From a virus, in the IMG/VR virus record IMGVR_UViG_3300048591_000357, positions 1 to 38,496 of that record: 38,496 bases of DNA, one strand, 5' to 3'. Position numbers and translations under genes: made by a program. Below, in pieces: positions 15,879 through 23,093 of the stretch. The notes beneath the pieces are model-generated. The model had not been told where the DNA came from. It did no database searches and was given only the letters and a program-made list of their open reading frames with translations. Positions within the stretch are counted from its first letter, which is position 1. Each line of letters opens with the position of its first letter.

Positions 15879-16655
15879 ATGCCAACTTTACCACTGCAAT
15901 ACCAAACTTACAGAGTTAATAACGCTCTAACAGGAGCTATTGCTAATACTAGCGCACCTGCAATTACCTCGATAGAAGCGCTTTTAGAAATTCTTGCAGA
16001 CCTAGCAGGAACAACCGCGGCGGCTCAAACAGAAATCATTGCGGAAATAGCAAGCAATATTATCGAAGGCGAAATCACAGGGCTTGCACCAGCAGCAGAA
16101 TCATTAGCCACAGCGCTTATTATACACTACGCGCAAAGCACAGGCACGCTATCGCCAGCGTCTACATTAATAGAAGCAGTCCTAAAATATGAAGCGCAAA
16201 GCACAGCACAAGCAGCCTCGGCTTATTCGTTAGCCTCAGCACTATTAACGCACTATGCAGCGCTATCAGGACAAGCGGCATTAGCACAAAGCACAGCAAC
16301 GGGTTTAATTGCGAACCAAGGACAAGCAGCAGAGACTTTAAGTCCGGCTTATACTAGCTTAACAGGTTATGTCGCACATAAAGCCGAGCTAGCAGGAACT
16401 ACAAGCGCAGTAGAATCAATTATAGAAGCGTTGTTAACGCATCAAGGGCAAATAAGCTCATCGCTATCACCAGCAGAAACAGCAATAGAAGCGCTTTGGA
16501 TCGGCGTAGTAATTCCAAGCGTTGCAGCAAATACCCTACAAACTACCAACCGAAAATTATCAGTTGAAAGTTTAGCCGAACCTGATAATATAAGCGAGTC
16601 AATTAATAAAGTATTATCACGACACAACAACCCATCTAGGAGCACAAAACGATGA
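15879..16655 (+). CDS. Ala-rich repeat protein of the tail module
   Basis: A 258-residue protein with a ribosome site AAAGGAAATA before the ATG. Residues about 15-210 are a degenerate repeat of roughly 25-30 residues, with forms such as TLSPASTLIEAVL, SLSPAETAIEAL, GTTSAVESIIEALL and ALLTHYA. The same type of Ala/Thr repeat (GTIANSAAAATTSI) occurs in the 1138-residue tail protein at 3482. The C-terminus is polar (NTLQTTNRKLSVESL) and could dock to another protein. Elongated helical or beta-helical structure is inferred. It is probably a virion protein, but the role is not known. Confidence 0.6.
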   Translation: MPTLPLQYQTYRVNNALTGAIANTSAPAITSIEALLEILADLAGTTAAAQTEIIAEIASNIIEGEITGLAPAAESLATALIIHYAQSTGTLSPASTLIEAVLKYEAQSTAQAASAYSLASALLTHYAALSGQAALAQSTATGLIANQGQAAETLSPAYTSLTGYVAHKAELAGTTSAVESIIEALLTHQGQISSSLSPAETAIEALWIGVVIPSVAANTLQTTNRKLSVESLAEPDNISESINKVLSRHNNPSRSTKR

Positions 16656-16975
16656 TTATAGATTTAACCCAACCTATAGATGAGTTTGTAAAACACCCGT
16701 CCGAAATTATTGTAAAGACTGTTAGCTATAGCGATAGATTACCTTCGGGCGTTACGGTATCAAGCGCCACTATCGCGGCTAAGGATTTACACGACGCGTC
16801 CAACGTATCATCAACGGTGCTAGGCTCAACAAGTGGGAGCACTACTTCAAGCGCTACAAGCTTCACGGCTAAAGCGGGAACAGATGGCAGAGATTACTTA
16901 ATCACAGTATCTAGCACGCTATCAGACACAGAGAAATTTGTAGACCAAATTCTAATGCACGTCCGCGGAATATGA
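16652..16975 (+). CDS. Small beta-sandwich virion-type protein
   Basis: A 107-residue protein in an ATGA overlap with the repeat protein. It shows a pattern seen in many phage genomes: an early KHPSEIIVKTVSYSDRLPSG, then SSATIAAKDLHDASN, a GTDGRDYLITVSSTLSDTEK core and a final hydrophobic strand. I take it as a small immunoglobulin-like structural or adaptor protein. No signal peptide or catalytic residue is present. Its stop overlaps the nuclease start (ATGA). Confidence 0.6.
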   Translation: MIIDLTQPIDEFVKHPSEIIVKTVSYSDRLPSGVTVSSATIAAKDLHDASNVSSTVLGSTSGSTTSSATSFTAKAGTDGRDYLITVSSTLSDTEKFVDQILMHVRGI

Positions 16976-17397
16976 GCAAAGAGCTAGCCTTTCTAAATTT
17001 CACGCCTAATAGAAAGCGACAACCCGAAAAAGCAGATATGAAGGCGGTTTGGAATTGGACGCAATTAAACCTAAAAAACTATCCTGATTTAAAAATGCTA
17101 TTTCATATAGCTAATGAGGGAACAGGAACAACTACTGCAAAACAGGGCGCGGAATTAAACCGCATGGGGCGAGTGAAGGGCGTTCCAGATTGGTGCTTAC
17201 CAGTTCCTAGAGGAAGATTTCACGGGCTTTTCATCGAGCAAAAAGCAGAGCGCGGACGGCCAACTAAAGAACAAAAGCAATGGGAAGAACTGCTAAACAT
17301 GCAGGGCTACAAAGCGGTAACTTGCGTCGGCTGGGAAAAAACTATTCAGACTTTGGTTCAATATCTAAATCTAGCAATTCCCAACCATCTTCTTTAA
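16972..17397 (+). CDS. VRR-NUC domain nuclease
   Basis: A 141-residue single-domain protein. The motifs of the VRR-NUC branch of PD-(D/E)XK nucleases are visible: N48-E49 in HIANEG, then GRVKGVPDW with D73, then FIEQKAERG with E89-x-K91, and Q101 to Q103 in TKEQKQW. Stand-alone phage VRR-NUC proteins act as Mg-dependent structure-specific nucleases and are thought to resolve branched DNA before packaging. It is the last gene of the plus-strand tail block, and its 3' end overlaps the convergent gene below by 56 bases. Confidence 0.85.
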   Translation: MSKELAFLNFTPNRKRQPEKADMKAVWNWTQLNLKNYPDLKMLFHIANEGTGTTTAKQGAELNRMGRVKGVPDWCLPVPRGRFHGLFIEQKAERGRPTKEQKQWEELLNMQGYKAVTCVGWEKTIQTLVQYLNLAIPNHLL

Positions 17398-17599
17398 GAC
17401 CATTTCTAGTAGCGTTAGCTATACAGTCAGAGCAATTCTTATACCCTTCACTAGCAGCACCAACTACATTTCCATTAGTGCTTTTACGTGTCCAACGCCA
17501 TTCACCACCGCGCTTGTATATCTCGAACTTGTCAGTAGCACCCGAACCGATAGCCCTATTAATGTATTCATTTATGCGTTGTTTCATAACGATTATCAC
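17342..17599 (-). CDS. YegP/DUF1508-like small protein
   Basis: An 85-residue minus-strand protein. The core DKFEIYKRGGEWRWTRKS, then NGNVVGAASEGYKNCSDC and a final helix, matches the YegP (DUF1508) repeat pattern F-x-x-Y-x-x-x-x-G-x-x-R/W-W-R ... NG-x-x-x-x-S-EGY-N. The start is either GTG at 17599, which overlaps the upstream stop as GTGA, or ATG at 17587; neither has a strong ribosome site. The function of the family is unknown. It closes the RecET-type operon. Overlap with the convergent nuclease gene is 56 bases. Confidence 0.68.
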   Translation of the reverse strand: MIIVMKQRINEYINRAIGSGATDKFEIYKRGGEWRWTRKSTNGNVVGAASEGYKNCSDCIANATRNGLKEDGWELLDLDIEPKSE

Positions 17600-17811
17600 T
17601 GATTAGTTTTATTTTCTAGATTAATAATTCTCTTTTCAAGTTCACCGAGAACGCTAATTAACTCTTTATTGTTGCTAGCTATCAACTGCAATGTGTTCCA
17701 AAGCTCAAGAATTTGCTTATTGTGAGCTAAAATCATTTGAATCACAGAGTGTTCAACGGTGCGCTTTCTAGGCTTTTGTAGCTTCGTCTTTAAGTTTTCT
17801 AAGATCGTCAT
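17596..17811 (-). CDS. Small coiled-coil protein in the recombination operon
   Basis: A 71-residue minus-strand protein starting at ATG 17811 with an AGAGGAAA site upstream. The N-terminus is basic (KTKLQKPRKRT) and the rest is a long amphipathic helix with Leu/Ile heptads ending ELEKRIINLENKTNQ. It overlaps the end of the RecT-like gene by 44 bases in another frame. It may bind DNA or form oligomers with the recombination proteins. No family recognised. Confidence 0.6.
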   Translation of the reverse strand: MTILENLKTKLQKPRKRTVEHSVIQMILAHNKQILELWNTLQLIASNNKELISVLGELEKRIINLENKTNQ

Positions 17812-18409
17812 TGTTTGTTTCCTCTATTTGATCTACATCACCGTCTGATAATGGCACATAACCACCGAAAGCGCTTGAGCAATACCAGCGGCAAGCATTG
17901 CTTACAGCGCGAGCATAAAGCATATTCTTAGGATTCTTAGCCCAACCGCTACCGGCCTTTACTAGACCAGCTTTATTTGCGTCCTCAATAGTAAATGTAA
18001 CTTCCCCCAACTTTTTACGCTTTTTAAGAACCTCGATAGTGCAGGCTTTATCATCAATAGATAAAACATTTAAAACAAAACCACCACGATTGGCGATTTG
18101 CTCTAATAGCTGATAGCCGAAAAAAAGCTTTCCTAATACAGTATAGATTCCCATCATTGAAGTAACAGGGGCTATTCCATACTCAGCACCTGCTAAGATT
18201 TTAACGCAAGCTTGAGCTACTTCACGAGCATCACTAAACATACCGCTTGAGCTAAACATTCTACCAATGCGTTGAACATCGCTCATTGTGTATTCGGTAT
18301 TCCCTAGCTTTGGCTCGTAAACAGCAGTGGCAACCACAGATTTATCAGCACCATTAACTATTGATATGTCTTTAGTTTTATCAGTTTCTATTTCTATTTG
18401 CTCGCTCAT
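17768..18409 (-). CDS. recT: RecT-like single-strand annealing protein
   Basis: A 213-residue protein in the RecT family pattern: an early helix (QRIGRMFSSSGMFSDAREVAQACVKI), the LAGAEYGIAPVTSMMGIYTV segment (about 72-91), GKLFFGYQLLEQIANRGG, the TFTIEDANKAGL segment (138-149) and WAKNPKNMLYARAVSNACRWY (156-176). This last one corresponds to the W-x-x-x-P-x-x-ML-x-x-RA-x-x signature of RecT/Redbeta-type proteins. It anneals complementary single strands during recombination and replication restart. The ribosome site GGGGAATAATT overlaps the end of the nuclease gene, so the two are coupled, as in RecET and lambda Red pairs. Confidence 0.82.
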   Translation of the reverse strand: MSEQIEIETDKTKDISIVNGADKSVVATAVYEPKLGNTEYTMSDVQRIGRMFSSSGMFSDAREVAQACVKILAGAEYGIAPVTSMMGIYTVLGKLFFGYQLLEQIANRGGFVLNVLSIDDKACTIEVLKKRKKLGEVTFTIEDANKAGLVKAGSGWAKNPKNMLYARAVSNACRWYCSSAFGGYVPLSDGDVDQIEETNNDDLRKLKDEATKA

Positions 18410-18411
18410 AA

Positions 18412-19215
18412 TTATTCCCCAGAATTTAAGTTAATAAGATATTCTTCATTTTCTAAATCGGCCTTAGCCCAGGCCGGACGATTAAGACTCATAATGTGTC
18501 CTTCGGTTTTAAACTGCTTAGCTTTTAGATTCTCATATTTAGCTAGCAGCAAATCGCAAAGCGCGTGACCATCCTCGAAGATTTCTTCACGCGGAACATA
18601 AAGCCAAGCTTCATAAGGCGGTTCATTTTCGACAAACAGCCAGTTGTAACCCATGCCAGGTTTAGTTTGTCTTTGACTAAAGCGATAGATCCACGCTTGC
18701 AAGTGATAACAGCTTGAGTATACCACAGATTGAATTTTTTGCGCAGGACTTGCAGCATTAACTATTTTAATTTCGAAAATGCCTAAGCGATCATGAATAG
18801 CGTCAATGATTCCTTTAAATTTGTAATCAATATTATTTGATAAATAATAAGTTTCGAAGTTTTCCTCTATAGACTTCATTTGAGTTAAAACAGGGAACTT
18901 GGAGATGGTAGATTTAGCAAGTGCTTTTGCTTTATCTAAATCAGCTTGTTTAATCACTGTTAGATTCTTTGCAGCAGCAGCAGCGAAAAAAGCATCGTGT
19001 TCAATTTTATTACTACCTCGGCGGTTAAGCTCAGCAGGTTTTATAATGTATTTATCGTCAAATTTTTTAGGCTCTAATAGCAATGTGTGGCAAAGAGAAC
19101 CAAAAATCATTGCATCAGTTGGCTCTAATTTTGTTTCGCAGGCGTATATAAAAGCATCTTCGGATTTTTTAAGATGTCTTAATTTTGAATAGCTTAAATG
19201 TTGTGGTTCTTGCAT
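18412..19215 (-). CDS. RecE-like PD-(D/E)XK exonuclease
   Basis: A 267-residue protein with the layout of the C-terminal nuclease domain of RecE (exonuclease VIII; PDDEXK-like DUF3799 type). Visible residues: H43 in LCHTLLLEPKKF, D138 in KGIIDAI, E148-I-K150 in the GIFEIKIV strand and Q173-x-x-x-Y177 in YHLQAWIYRF, the expected fifth motif. The second acidic residue is Glu, not the Asp of typical RecE. The enzyme would resect double-stranded ends 5' to 3' and hand the strand to the RecT-like protein. The start ATG follows GGGGAAAT. A likely promoter and operator lie in 19216-19371. Confidence 0.83.
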   Translation of the reverse strand: MQEPQHLSYSKLRHLKKSEDAFIYACETKLEPTDAMIFGSLCHTLLLEPKKFDDKYIIKPAELNRRGSNKIEHDAFFAAAAAKNLTVIKQADLDKAKALAKSTISKFPVLTQMKSIEENFETYYLSNNIDYKFKGIIDAIHDRLGIFEIKIVNAASPAQKIQSVVYSSCYHLQAWIYRFSQRQTKPGMGYNWLFVENEPPYEAWLYVPREEIFEDGHALCDLLLAKYENLKAKQFKTEGHIMSLNRPAWAKADLENEEYLINLNSGE

Positions 19216-19371
19216 ATTTCCCCATGTAGTTGTTAGTTTGCAATACTCTATAGAAAAATAAAACGTGACGCAAATTTTTTTGTCTCACAATATCAAGTGG
19301 TAATGCGTTCATTAAATAGCTATATATAGTGTGATCTTGCGCATATCTTTTTTTTCTGTTTTCATTCTCGG
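19216..19371. promoter_or_regulatory. Divergent promoter region between the RecE-like and VirE-like genes
   Basis: 156 bases without a convincing gene separate two divergent starts. On the minus strand, a TTGCGT (-35 like) and TATAGA (-10 like) pair lies upstream of the RecE-like gene, with a spacing of about 15 bases, which is short. A GTGAC-type dyad at 19265-19288 overlaps this -35. A perfect palindrome CTATATATAG sits at 19320-19329, upstream of the VirE-like gene. Promoter assignment is by eye. Confidence 0.45.
19265..19288. promoter_or_regulatory. Operator-like dyad of GTGAC type
   Basis: The left arm GTGACGCAAA and the right arm (read on the other strand) GTGAGACAAA match at 8 of 10 positions around a T4 centre. 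TGACGCAAAT is shared with the dyad at 21858. It overlaps the predicted -35 of the recombination operon, where a repressor could block transcription. Confidence 0.5.
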
Positions 19372-20889
19372 ATGGCAAACGATCAACTCAAACAAACACT
19401 TGCTGCGCTTAACGATATGGCGCGTGACGATGTCGAAACTACAGACAAATTAATTTTACAATTTCAGAACGATGTAGATCCTAACGCTATACTTTGTGAG
19501 ATAGACGGCTATTTAGCGGATAATAACGTATTTTCTGTTTTAGCTTCGTTAATGCCTGGCAGTGAAGCACCGTTTTTATCCTTTGTGCAGCATCGGCATA
19601 AATTATCGGTAGGAGATAGAATCGCTTTAGACAGGCGCGTTTCTTACATGCGCGACACGCTAGACCGAGCTAATGGCATGGAACCGTCAAGCTCTAAGTC
19701 TAAAATGAATAAAGCGATTTATTCAGATTATGTCGCTTGGTTCCAAGCAGACTTTAAAATCAAACGTGATTTAATTTCAGAGGAAGCTTTAATTTACGAT
19801 CCATTAGTAGATAAGTGGGTACCCGTAGAGAACCGAATAGAACATTTTAGGTCGATAGCGCATGACTCTAAATTCTACCAAGTCGGCAAAGTATCCGACC
19901 ATCTTAAAAAATATGCACTGAGTTTAAAACCAGAACTATTAATTGAAATTCCGGCTTGGGATAAGCGCGATCGGGTAATGGAATTAGCGCAGTGCATTCA
20001 GTGTAATAATTTTGACACTGTAGACGTTTACGAACTGCTTTGTGATTGGGGCGCTAAAATGTGGCGTAGAATCCATAGGCCAATTATACGCAACAGATTA
20101 CTAGTATTAAAAGGCAAACAGGAACTGGGCAAAGATTGGTTAATTAATGCGCTTACTGGTGGCCTTGGCGACTACGTGCAAGACCTTACATTAGATAGAG
20201 AATTAGAGCGTAAAATTCATACCGGAATAATATTTACGATTTCGGAGTTTGATAAAACCTCTAAAACGCATGTAGGAACAATTAAAGACATTGTTACCAA
20301 GGCATCATCACACGAGCGATTAAGTCACGATAGGCGACCAGAGAAGCGGCATTGCAGAGCTTCTTTTATTGCATCAGTTAACCCGTCGGACGTGCTGAGA
20401 GATTTCACAGGCAATAGCCGGTTTATTTTATTAGACATAGATTTCATTAAGTGGGATTACCCAGGCGCAGAATTTAGTCCTACCAGGGATGAAGATCGCT
20501 TGCAGATCATTGCACAGTTCAGAAACTTCGCAGAGAACGGCTTTCAGTGCTCACACGACGCAAACGCCAAGAATAAGTGCTATATAGACGAGCGCACACC
20601 AGACGATCCGAGTGAGATTATACTAGAATGGTGGCATTATGAAGCTAATAAAATGTGCGATGAGGACTCAATTAATGGCCATAAATGGCGTGCTCAGGGC
20701 TGGATTCCCAACAACAAACTTTATCCGTTAGCGCGTAAAATTAAAGAAATCTTTGCTAAAGAGCTTAGACAATTCCAGACTATTTTAAGCTCTAACGGAC
20801 TCCGCACCAGAAATAGCAAAATCAGAGGCTATAAATTTAATTCTAATGTAGATTCTGAAACGGAGTCCGATGAGCAAGTATTCTACTAA
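19372..20889 (+). CDS. VirE/VapE-like P-loop ATPase (replication)
   Basis: A 505-residue protein with the core of the virulence-associated-E family, a superfamily 3 helicase-like ATPase. An N-terminal 130 residues of unclear fold lead into IPAWDKRDRVMELA (about 198-211) and the DWGAKMWRRIHRP helix. A Walker A-like loop follows at LVLKGKQELGKDWLINAL (GKQELGKD, 248-255). Then come TISEFDKTSK with Glu for Walker B, and IASVNPSDVLRDFTGNSRFI, the sensor-1-like segment that ends the core. The Walker A Ser/Thr is replaced by Asp255. In phages such proteins act at the origin as initiator-helicases. No primase domain is evident. No clear ribosome site precedes the ATG. Confidence 0.75.
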   Translation: MANDQLKQTLAALNDMARDDVETTDKLILQFQNDVDPNAILCEIDGYLADNNVFSVLASLMPGSEAPFLSFVQHRHKLSVGDRIALDRRVSYMRDTLDRANGMEPSSSKSKMNKAIYSDYVAWFQADFKIKRDLISEEALIYDPLVDKWVPVENRIEHFRSIAHDSKFYQVGKVSDHLKKYALSLKPELLIEIPAWDKRDRVMELAQCIQCNNFDTVDVYELLCDWGAKMWRRIHRPIIRNRLLVLKGKQELGKDWLINALTGGLGDYVQDLTLDRELERKIHTGIIFTISEFDKTSKTHVGTIKDIVTKASSHERLSHDRRPEKRHCRASFIASVNPSDVLRDFTGNSRFILLDIDFIKWDYPGAEFSPTRDEDRLQIIAQFRNFAENGFQCSHDANAKNKCYIDERTPDDPSEIILEWWHYEANKMCDEDSINGHKWRAQGWIPNNKLYPLARKIKEIFAKELRQFQTILSSNGLRTRNSKIRGYKFNSNVDSETESDEQVFY

Positions 20890-21098
20890 TCGCTTTCTAC
20901 ACCATTCACAGCAGGCCAAGTGCCACCTTGATTCATAGGATCATTAATCTGGGCGCTATTCCTTGCAGATTCAATTATTGAGCAAACTACTTCGACGAGC
21001 GTACAGGGGTAGTTCTTAGCCTTTTGTTCTAGTAAAAACTTCATTTGCGCGTGCGGTATTCTTACGTTTAATTGTGCGTATGGTTTGGGGTTTTTCAT
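20886..21098 (-). CDS. Ribbon-helix-helix (Arc-like) DNA-binding protein
   Basis: A 70-residue protein with YAQLNVRIPHAQMKFLLEQKA, the beta-strand and first helix of Arc/MetJ-type repressors, then a second helix (TLVEVVCSIIESARN). The RIP turn is typical. It would act as a dimer with a two-stranded antiparallel ribbon in the DNA major groove. The start has an AAGGATAGGA site. It lies 2 bases downstream of the lytic transglycosylase gene and ends 4 bases inside the convergent ATPase gene. It is a candidate ligand of the GTGAC sites, which is inference. Confidence 0.65.
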   Translation of the reverse strand: MKNPKPYAQLNVRIPHAQMKFLLEQKAKNYPCTLVEVVCSIIESARNSAQINDPMNQGGTWPAVNGVESD

Positions 21099-21100
21099 TC

Positions 21101-21571
21101 CTATCCTTTTAATTGGTTATACGTTGTTAAGACTTTTTTCCAGTATTTTTCCGATTCTTTATATTTGCCGGATAATGCTCGATAACCGCCGTTATATTCT
21201 CTAAGTGCTAACACTAGGTCGCCTCTTTGTTTGTAATGCAGGGCTAAAATTTGTGCGCCACAATCAATATTTAGCTTGCGATTATAAAGCAGTTGAGCAT
21301 CCGGTATTCCACAGACAGTTTTGGCCATTGGTGCAGTCACTTGCATACAGCCGATAGCCCCTTTGTTGCTTAAATTATTGCGGCAATAGCTAGATTCTAC
21401 ATGCATAACAGCGCGAATCAGATTAGCGTCAATCCCATGATCGCTAGCTACTAGCTCAATAGTTTGCTCTAAACCCCTGTTTTTTAGTGTTTGTTTATCA
21501 GCTACAATATTTAAAACTACAGGCTCACTACAACCAGCAAGCGCGATAAGAACGAACAATAACCTTTTCAT
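21101..21571 (-). CDS. Lipoprotein lytic transglycosylase (SLT)
   Basis: I choose ATG 21571, because the GGGGAAATTT just before it is the standard ribosome site of this genome; the ATG at 21583 would contain that site within the gene. The 156-residue product has the signal MKRLLFVLIALAGC with a lipobox (Cys14). Then follows an SLT domain: catalytic Glu59 in VMHVESSY, GAIGCMQVTAP (71-81), and YNGGY (126-130). It cleaves the peptidoglycan glycan chain with formation of 1,6-anhydro ends. It may serve lysis or, less likely here, entry. Distance from the M15 gene is about 0.7 kb, on the opposite strand. Confidence 0.82.
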   Translation of the reverse strand: MKRLLFVLIALAGCSEPVVLNIVADKQTLKNRGLEQTIELVASDHGIDANLIRAVMHVESSYCRNNLSNKGAIGCMQVTAPMAKTVCGIPDAQLLYNRKLNIDCGAQILALHYKQRGDLVLALREYNGGYRALSGKYKESEKYWKKVLTTYNQLKG

Positions 21572-21857
21572 AAATTTCCCCATTTAATTATTAATCACTG
21601 CTTTATTTTTATTATTATATACACTTCTAAAAAATTAGCAATGTAATAATTTAGCAACAAAGCTAAATTTCATCAGTGATTCCCCTTATTGCCGACTAGC
21701 CTAATATAGAATGACGCGTTTTGGGCTAAAACTAGAGTCACGCCAATTCCTTAATCTTTACTTATACTTAAGCCAATTTGTGACATCATGTGCCACTTCT
21801 TTATATCTTTTACTATAAGTTATATTTTTCTTTCTCTAAAATTATGCCTACTCAGCA

Positions 21858-21874
21858 TGACGCAAATAGTGTCA
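21858..21874. promoter_or_regulatory. Operator-like dyad TGAC-N9-GTCA, first
   Basis: CAGCATGAC precedes GCAAATAGT and GTCAC. The outer TGAC/GTCA arms are inverted with a nine-base centre, as in the dyad at 22018. Confidence 0.55.
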
Positions 21875-22017
21875 CCTTATTATTAAATATTCTTTTTTTA
21901 ACAACTTGGGGGGTTTAAGGGGGGATTAAAAAATATACTCTTAAGATAAAGAAGATAAGATCTGCCACCATCGTCACAAAAACGACATAACCCCCTAATT
22001 TAATTAATCAAACAGCA

Positions 22018-22034
22018 TGACAAAAGTTTTGTCA
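22018..22034. promoter_or_regulatory. Operator-like perfect palindrome TGACAAAA-G-TTTTGTCA
   Basis: A perfect 17-bp palindrome with one central base. The flanks also match the dyad at 21858: CAGCA before and C after. It lies about 130 bases upstream of the gene at 22167, a reasonable distance for control of the rightward operon. Confidence 0.65.
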
Positions 22035-22166
22035 CGACCTAACCAATTATAACTATTAAACAATTAAAGAAAAATCCCCACTACGCTTAAAAAAGCAAAA
22101 AAACCTATTGCTAAAAGATTCGAACTGAGGGAATATCCCTTCGTTATAAACATTCACGGGGGAACC

Positions 22167-22370
22167 ATGGAAAGCTTACTAAACATCGTAACGGACATTA
22201 TACGCAATGACTATGCCTCACCATCGCTTGAGGTAGACAAGGATGGACGCCACACGCTTTTAAAACTGCAAGCATACCTTTTAAAGGAAACACAAAATAA
22301 TGAAGCTCAAAGCAAACGTCAGGCAGAAATTGCTAACACCACAAATCCTATTAGCGGTGATTGTCGCTAA
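22167..22370 (+). CDS. Small hypothetical protein, first of the rightward operon
   Basis: A 67-residue protein with a strong CACGGGGGAACC site before ATG. The pattern MESLLNIVTDIIRNDYASPS then LLKLQAYLLKETQNNEAQS is helical and polar with no membrane segment. It overlaps the M15 peptidase gene by 71 bases in a different frame. I do not recognise it. Its position at the head of the operon, behind the operator cluster, suggests an early function. Confidence 0.6.
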   Translation: MESLLNIVTDIIRNDYASPSLEVDKDGRHTLLKLQAYLLKETQNNEAQSKRQAEIANTTNPISGDCR

Positions 22371-22614
22371 CGAGATATACAAAGCAGAAGGGTATGAAAT
22401 GGTGATAACGTCGATTAACGACTCAAATCATAGTTTAAGATCGTGCCATTATTCGGGCGAAGCAATCGACTTAAGAGTTAAGAATTTACCCCGTCAAATT
22501 TGGGAAGCTGTGACACAAAAAATCAAGAGTAATTTAACGGTAGATTATGATGTGATTTTGGAACTACAGAACCCAGGGAGCGAACATATTCACATTGAAT
22601 ACGATCCAAAATGA
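22300..22614 (+). CDS. M15-type peptidase (probable endolysin)
   Basis: A 104-residue protein with the zinc-site layout of D-Ala-D-Ala carboxypeptidases/L-Ala-D-Glu peptidases of family M15. The first part is H50-x6-D57 in SCHYSGEAIDLRV; the second is EHIHIEYDP with H96-x-H98. These residues bind Zn. It has no signal peptide, so it would need a holin. The size is that of a minimal catalytic domain, near the short phage endolysins. The start ATG has an AAAGGAAA site 10 bases upstream. It overlaps the small terminase gene by ATGA. Confidence 0.78.
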   Translation: MKLKANVRQKLLTPQILLAVIVANEIYKAEGYEMVITSINDSNHSLRSCHYSGEAIDLRVKNLPRQIWEAVTQKIKSNLTVDYDVILELQNPGSEHIHIEYDPK

Positions 22615-23093
22615 GCGACGACGAAGAAATAGAAATAGACGACGACTGCAAAGCCATCATCAAGAAAAAAAACGGGCAGAGAGCCTACAAGCTAAAGCTC
22701 ACACCTCGTGAAAAAATGATGTTAGAGCGAGCATACGCATACGGTTTTAACTTAGATGATGTTGCAGCTCTTGTCGGATTATCGCGCAGAAGTATTTACA
22801 AACATATTTCTAAAAAGCGATTACAACGCGCTAAACTTCACAAGGTTAAACGAGCAGCGCAGCGGCTATACAAAATAGCAATGCACAGAAAGATTTCACC
22901 CTTAACCGTTCGATGTCTACTTTACTATTTAGACAAGCAAGGGAACTGGGAAAACTTAGAAAGAATCAGCAAAACAAGTAATATTGATTTTGATGGAGAT
23001 ATTAATTTTACACTAAATTACAACGAGGAAGTAGTAGACTATGAAGATAAAGACAGTAAAACGATTAATACAACCGCGAAAGTTATCGAATGA
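22611..23093 (+). CDS. terS: Probable terminase small subunit
   Basis: A 160-residue protein. Residues 30-90 hold a helix-turn-helix of the terminase/homeodomain type (FNLDDVAALVGLSRRSIYKHIS). After a basic helix comes ISPLTVRCLLYYLDKQGNWENLE (about 102-124), which corresponds in place to the ...FxLKxxxGWxE segment of small terminases, and a short acidic tail. The small subunit recognises packaging DNA and stimulates TerL. The gene is about 6 kb from the large subunit gene, which is unusual. A transcription factor of the same fold is possible. Confidence 0.6.
   Translation: MSDDEEIEIDDDCKAIIKKKNGQRAYKLKLTPREKMMLERAYAYGFNLDDVAALVGLSRRSIYKHISKKRLQRAKLHKVKRAAQRLYKIAMHRKISPLTVRCLLYYLDKQGNWENLERISKTSNIDFDGDINFTLNYNEEVVDYEDKDSKTINTTAKVIE

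Larger units (their letters stand above)
21572..22166. other. Gene-free AT-rich region, candidate control region or replication origin
   Basis: About 595 bases between divergent genes with no supported reading frame. Contents: five exact GTGAC/GTCAC half-sites (21737, 21780, 21871, 21973, 22031), two 17-bp TGAC-N9-GTCA dyads, two G6 tracts (21908-21913, 21919-21924) and a C5 tract on the same strand near 21991. There are also AT-rich blocks and a small hairpin AGGGA-ATA-TCCCT at 22128-22140 near the leader of the next gene. An initiator, operator cluster or packaging site could be here. A replication role is inferred from structure and the nearby ATPase. Confidence 0.45.

Noticed and set aside
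17280-17606. Plus-strand frame antisense to the YegP-like gene
   Set aside because: It is the shadow of the minus-strand gene and begins inside the nuclease gene.
19169-19378. Minus-strand frame of 69 codons across the divergent promoter region
   Set aside because: It overlaps the start of the RecE-like gene and the start of the VirE-like gene, has no ribosome site, and carries AT-rich shadow composition.
22081-22145. tRNA- or att-like TTCGAA motif near GATTCGAACTGAGGGA
   Set aside because: The stem around the TTCGAAT loop does not pair on either strand, and there is no integrase in the genome.
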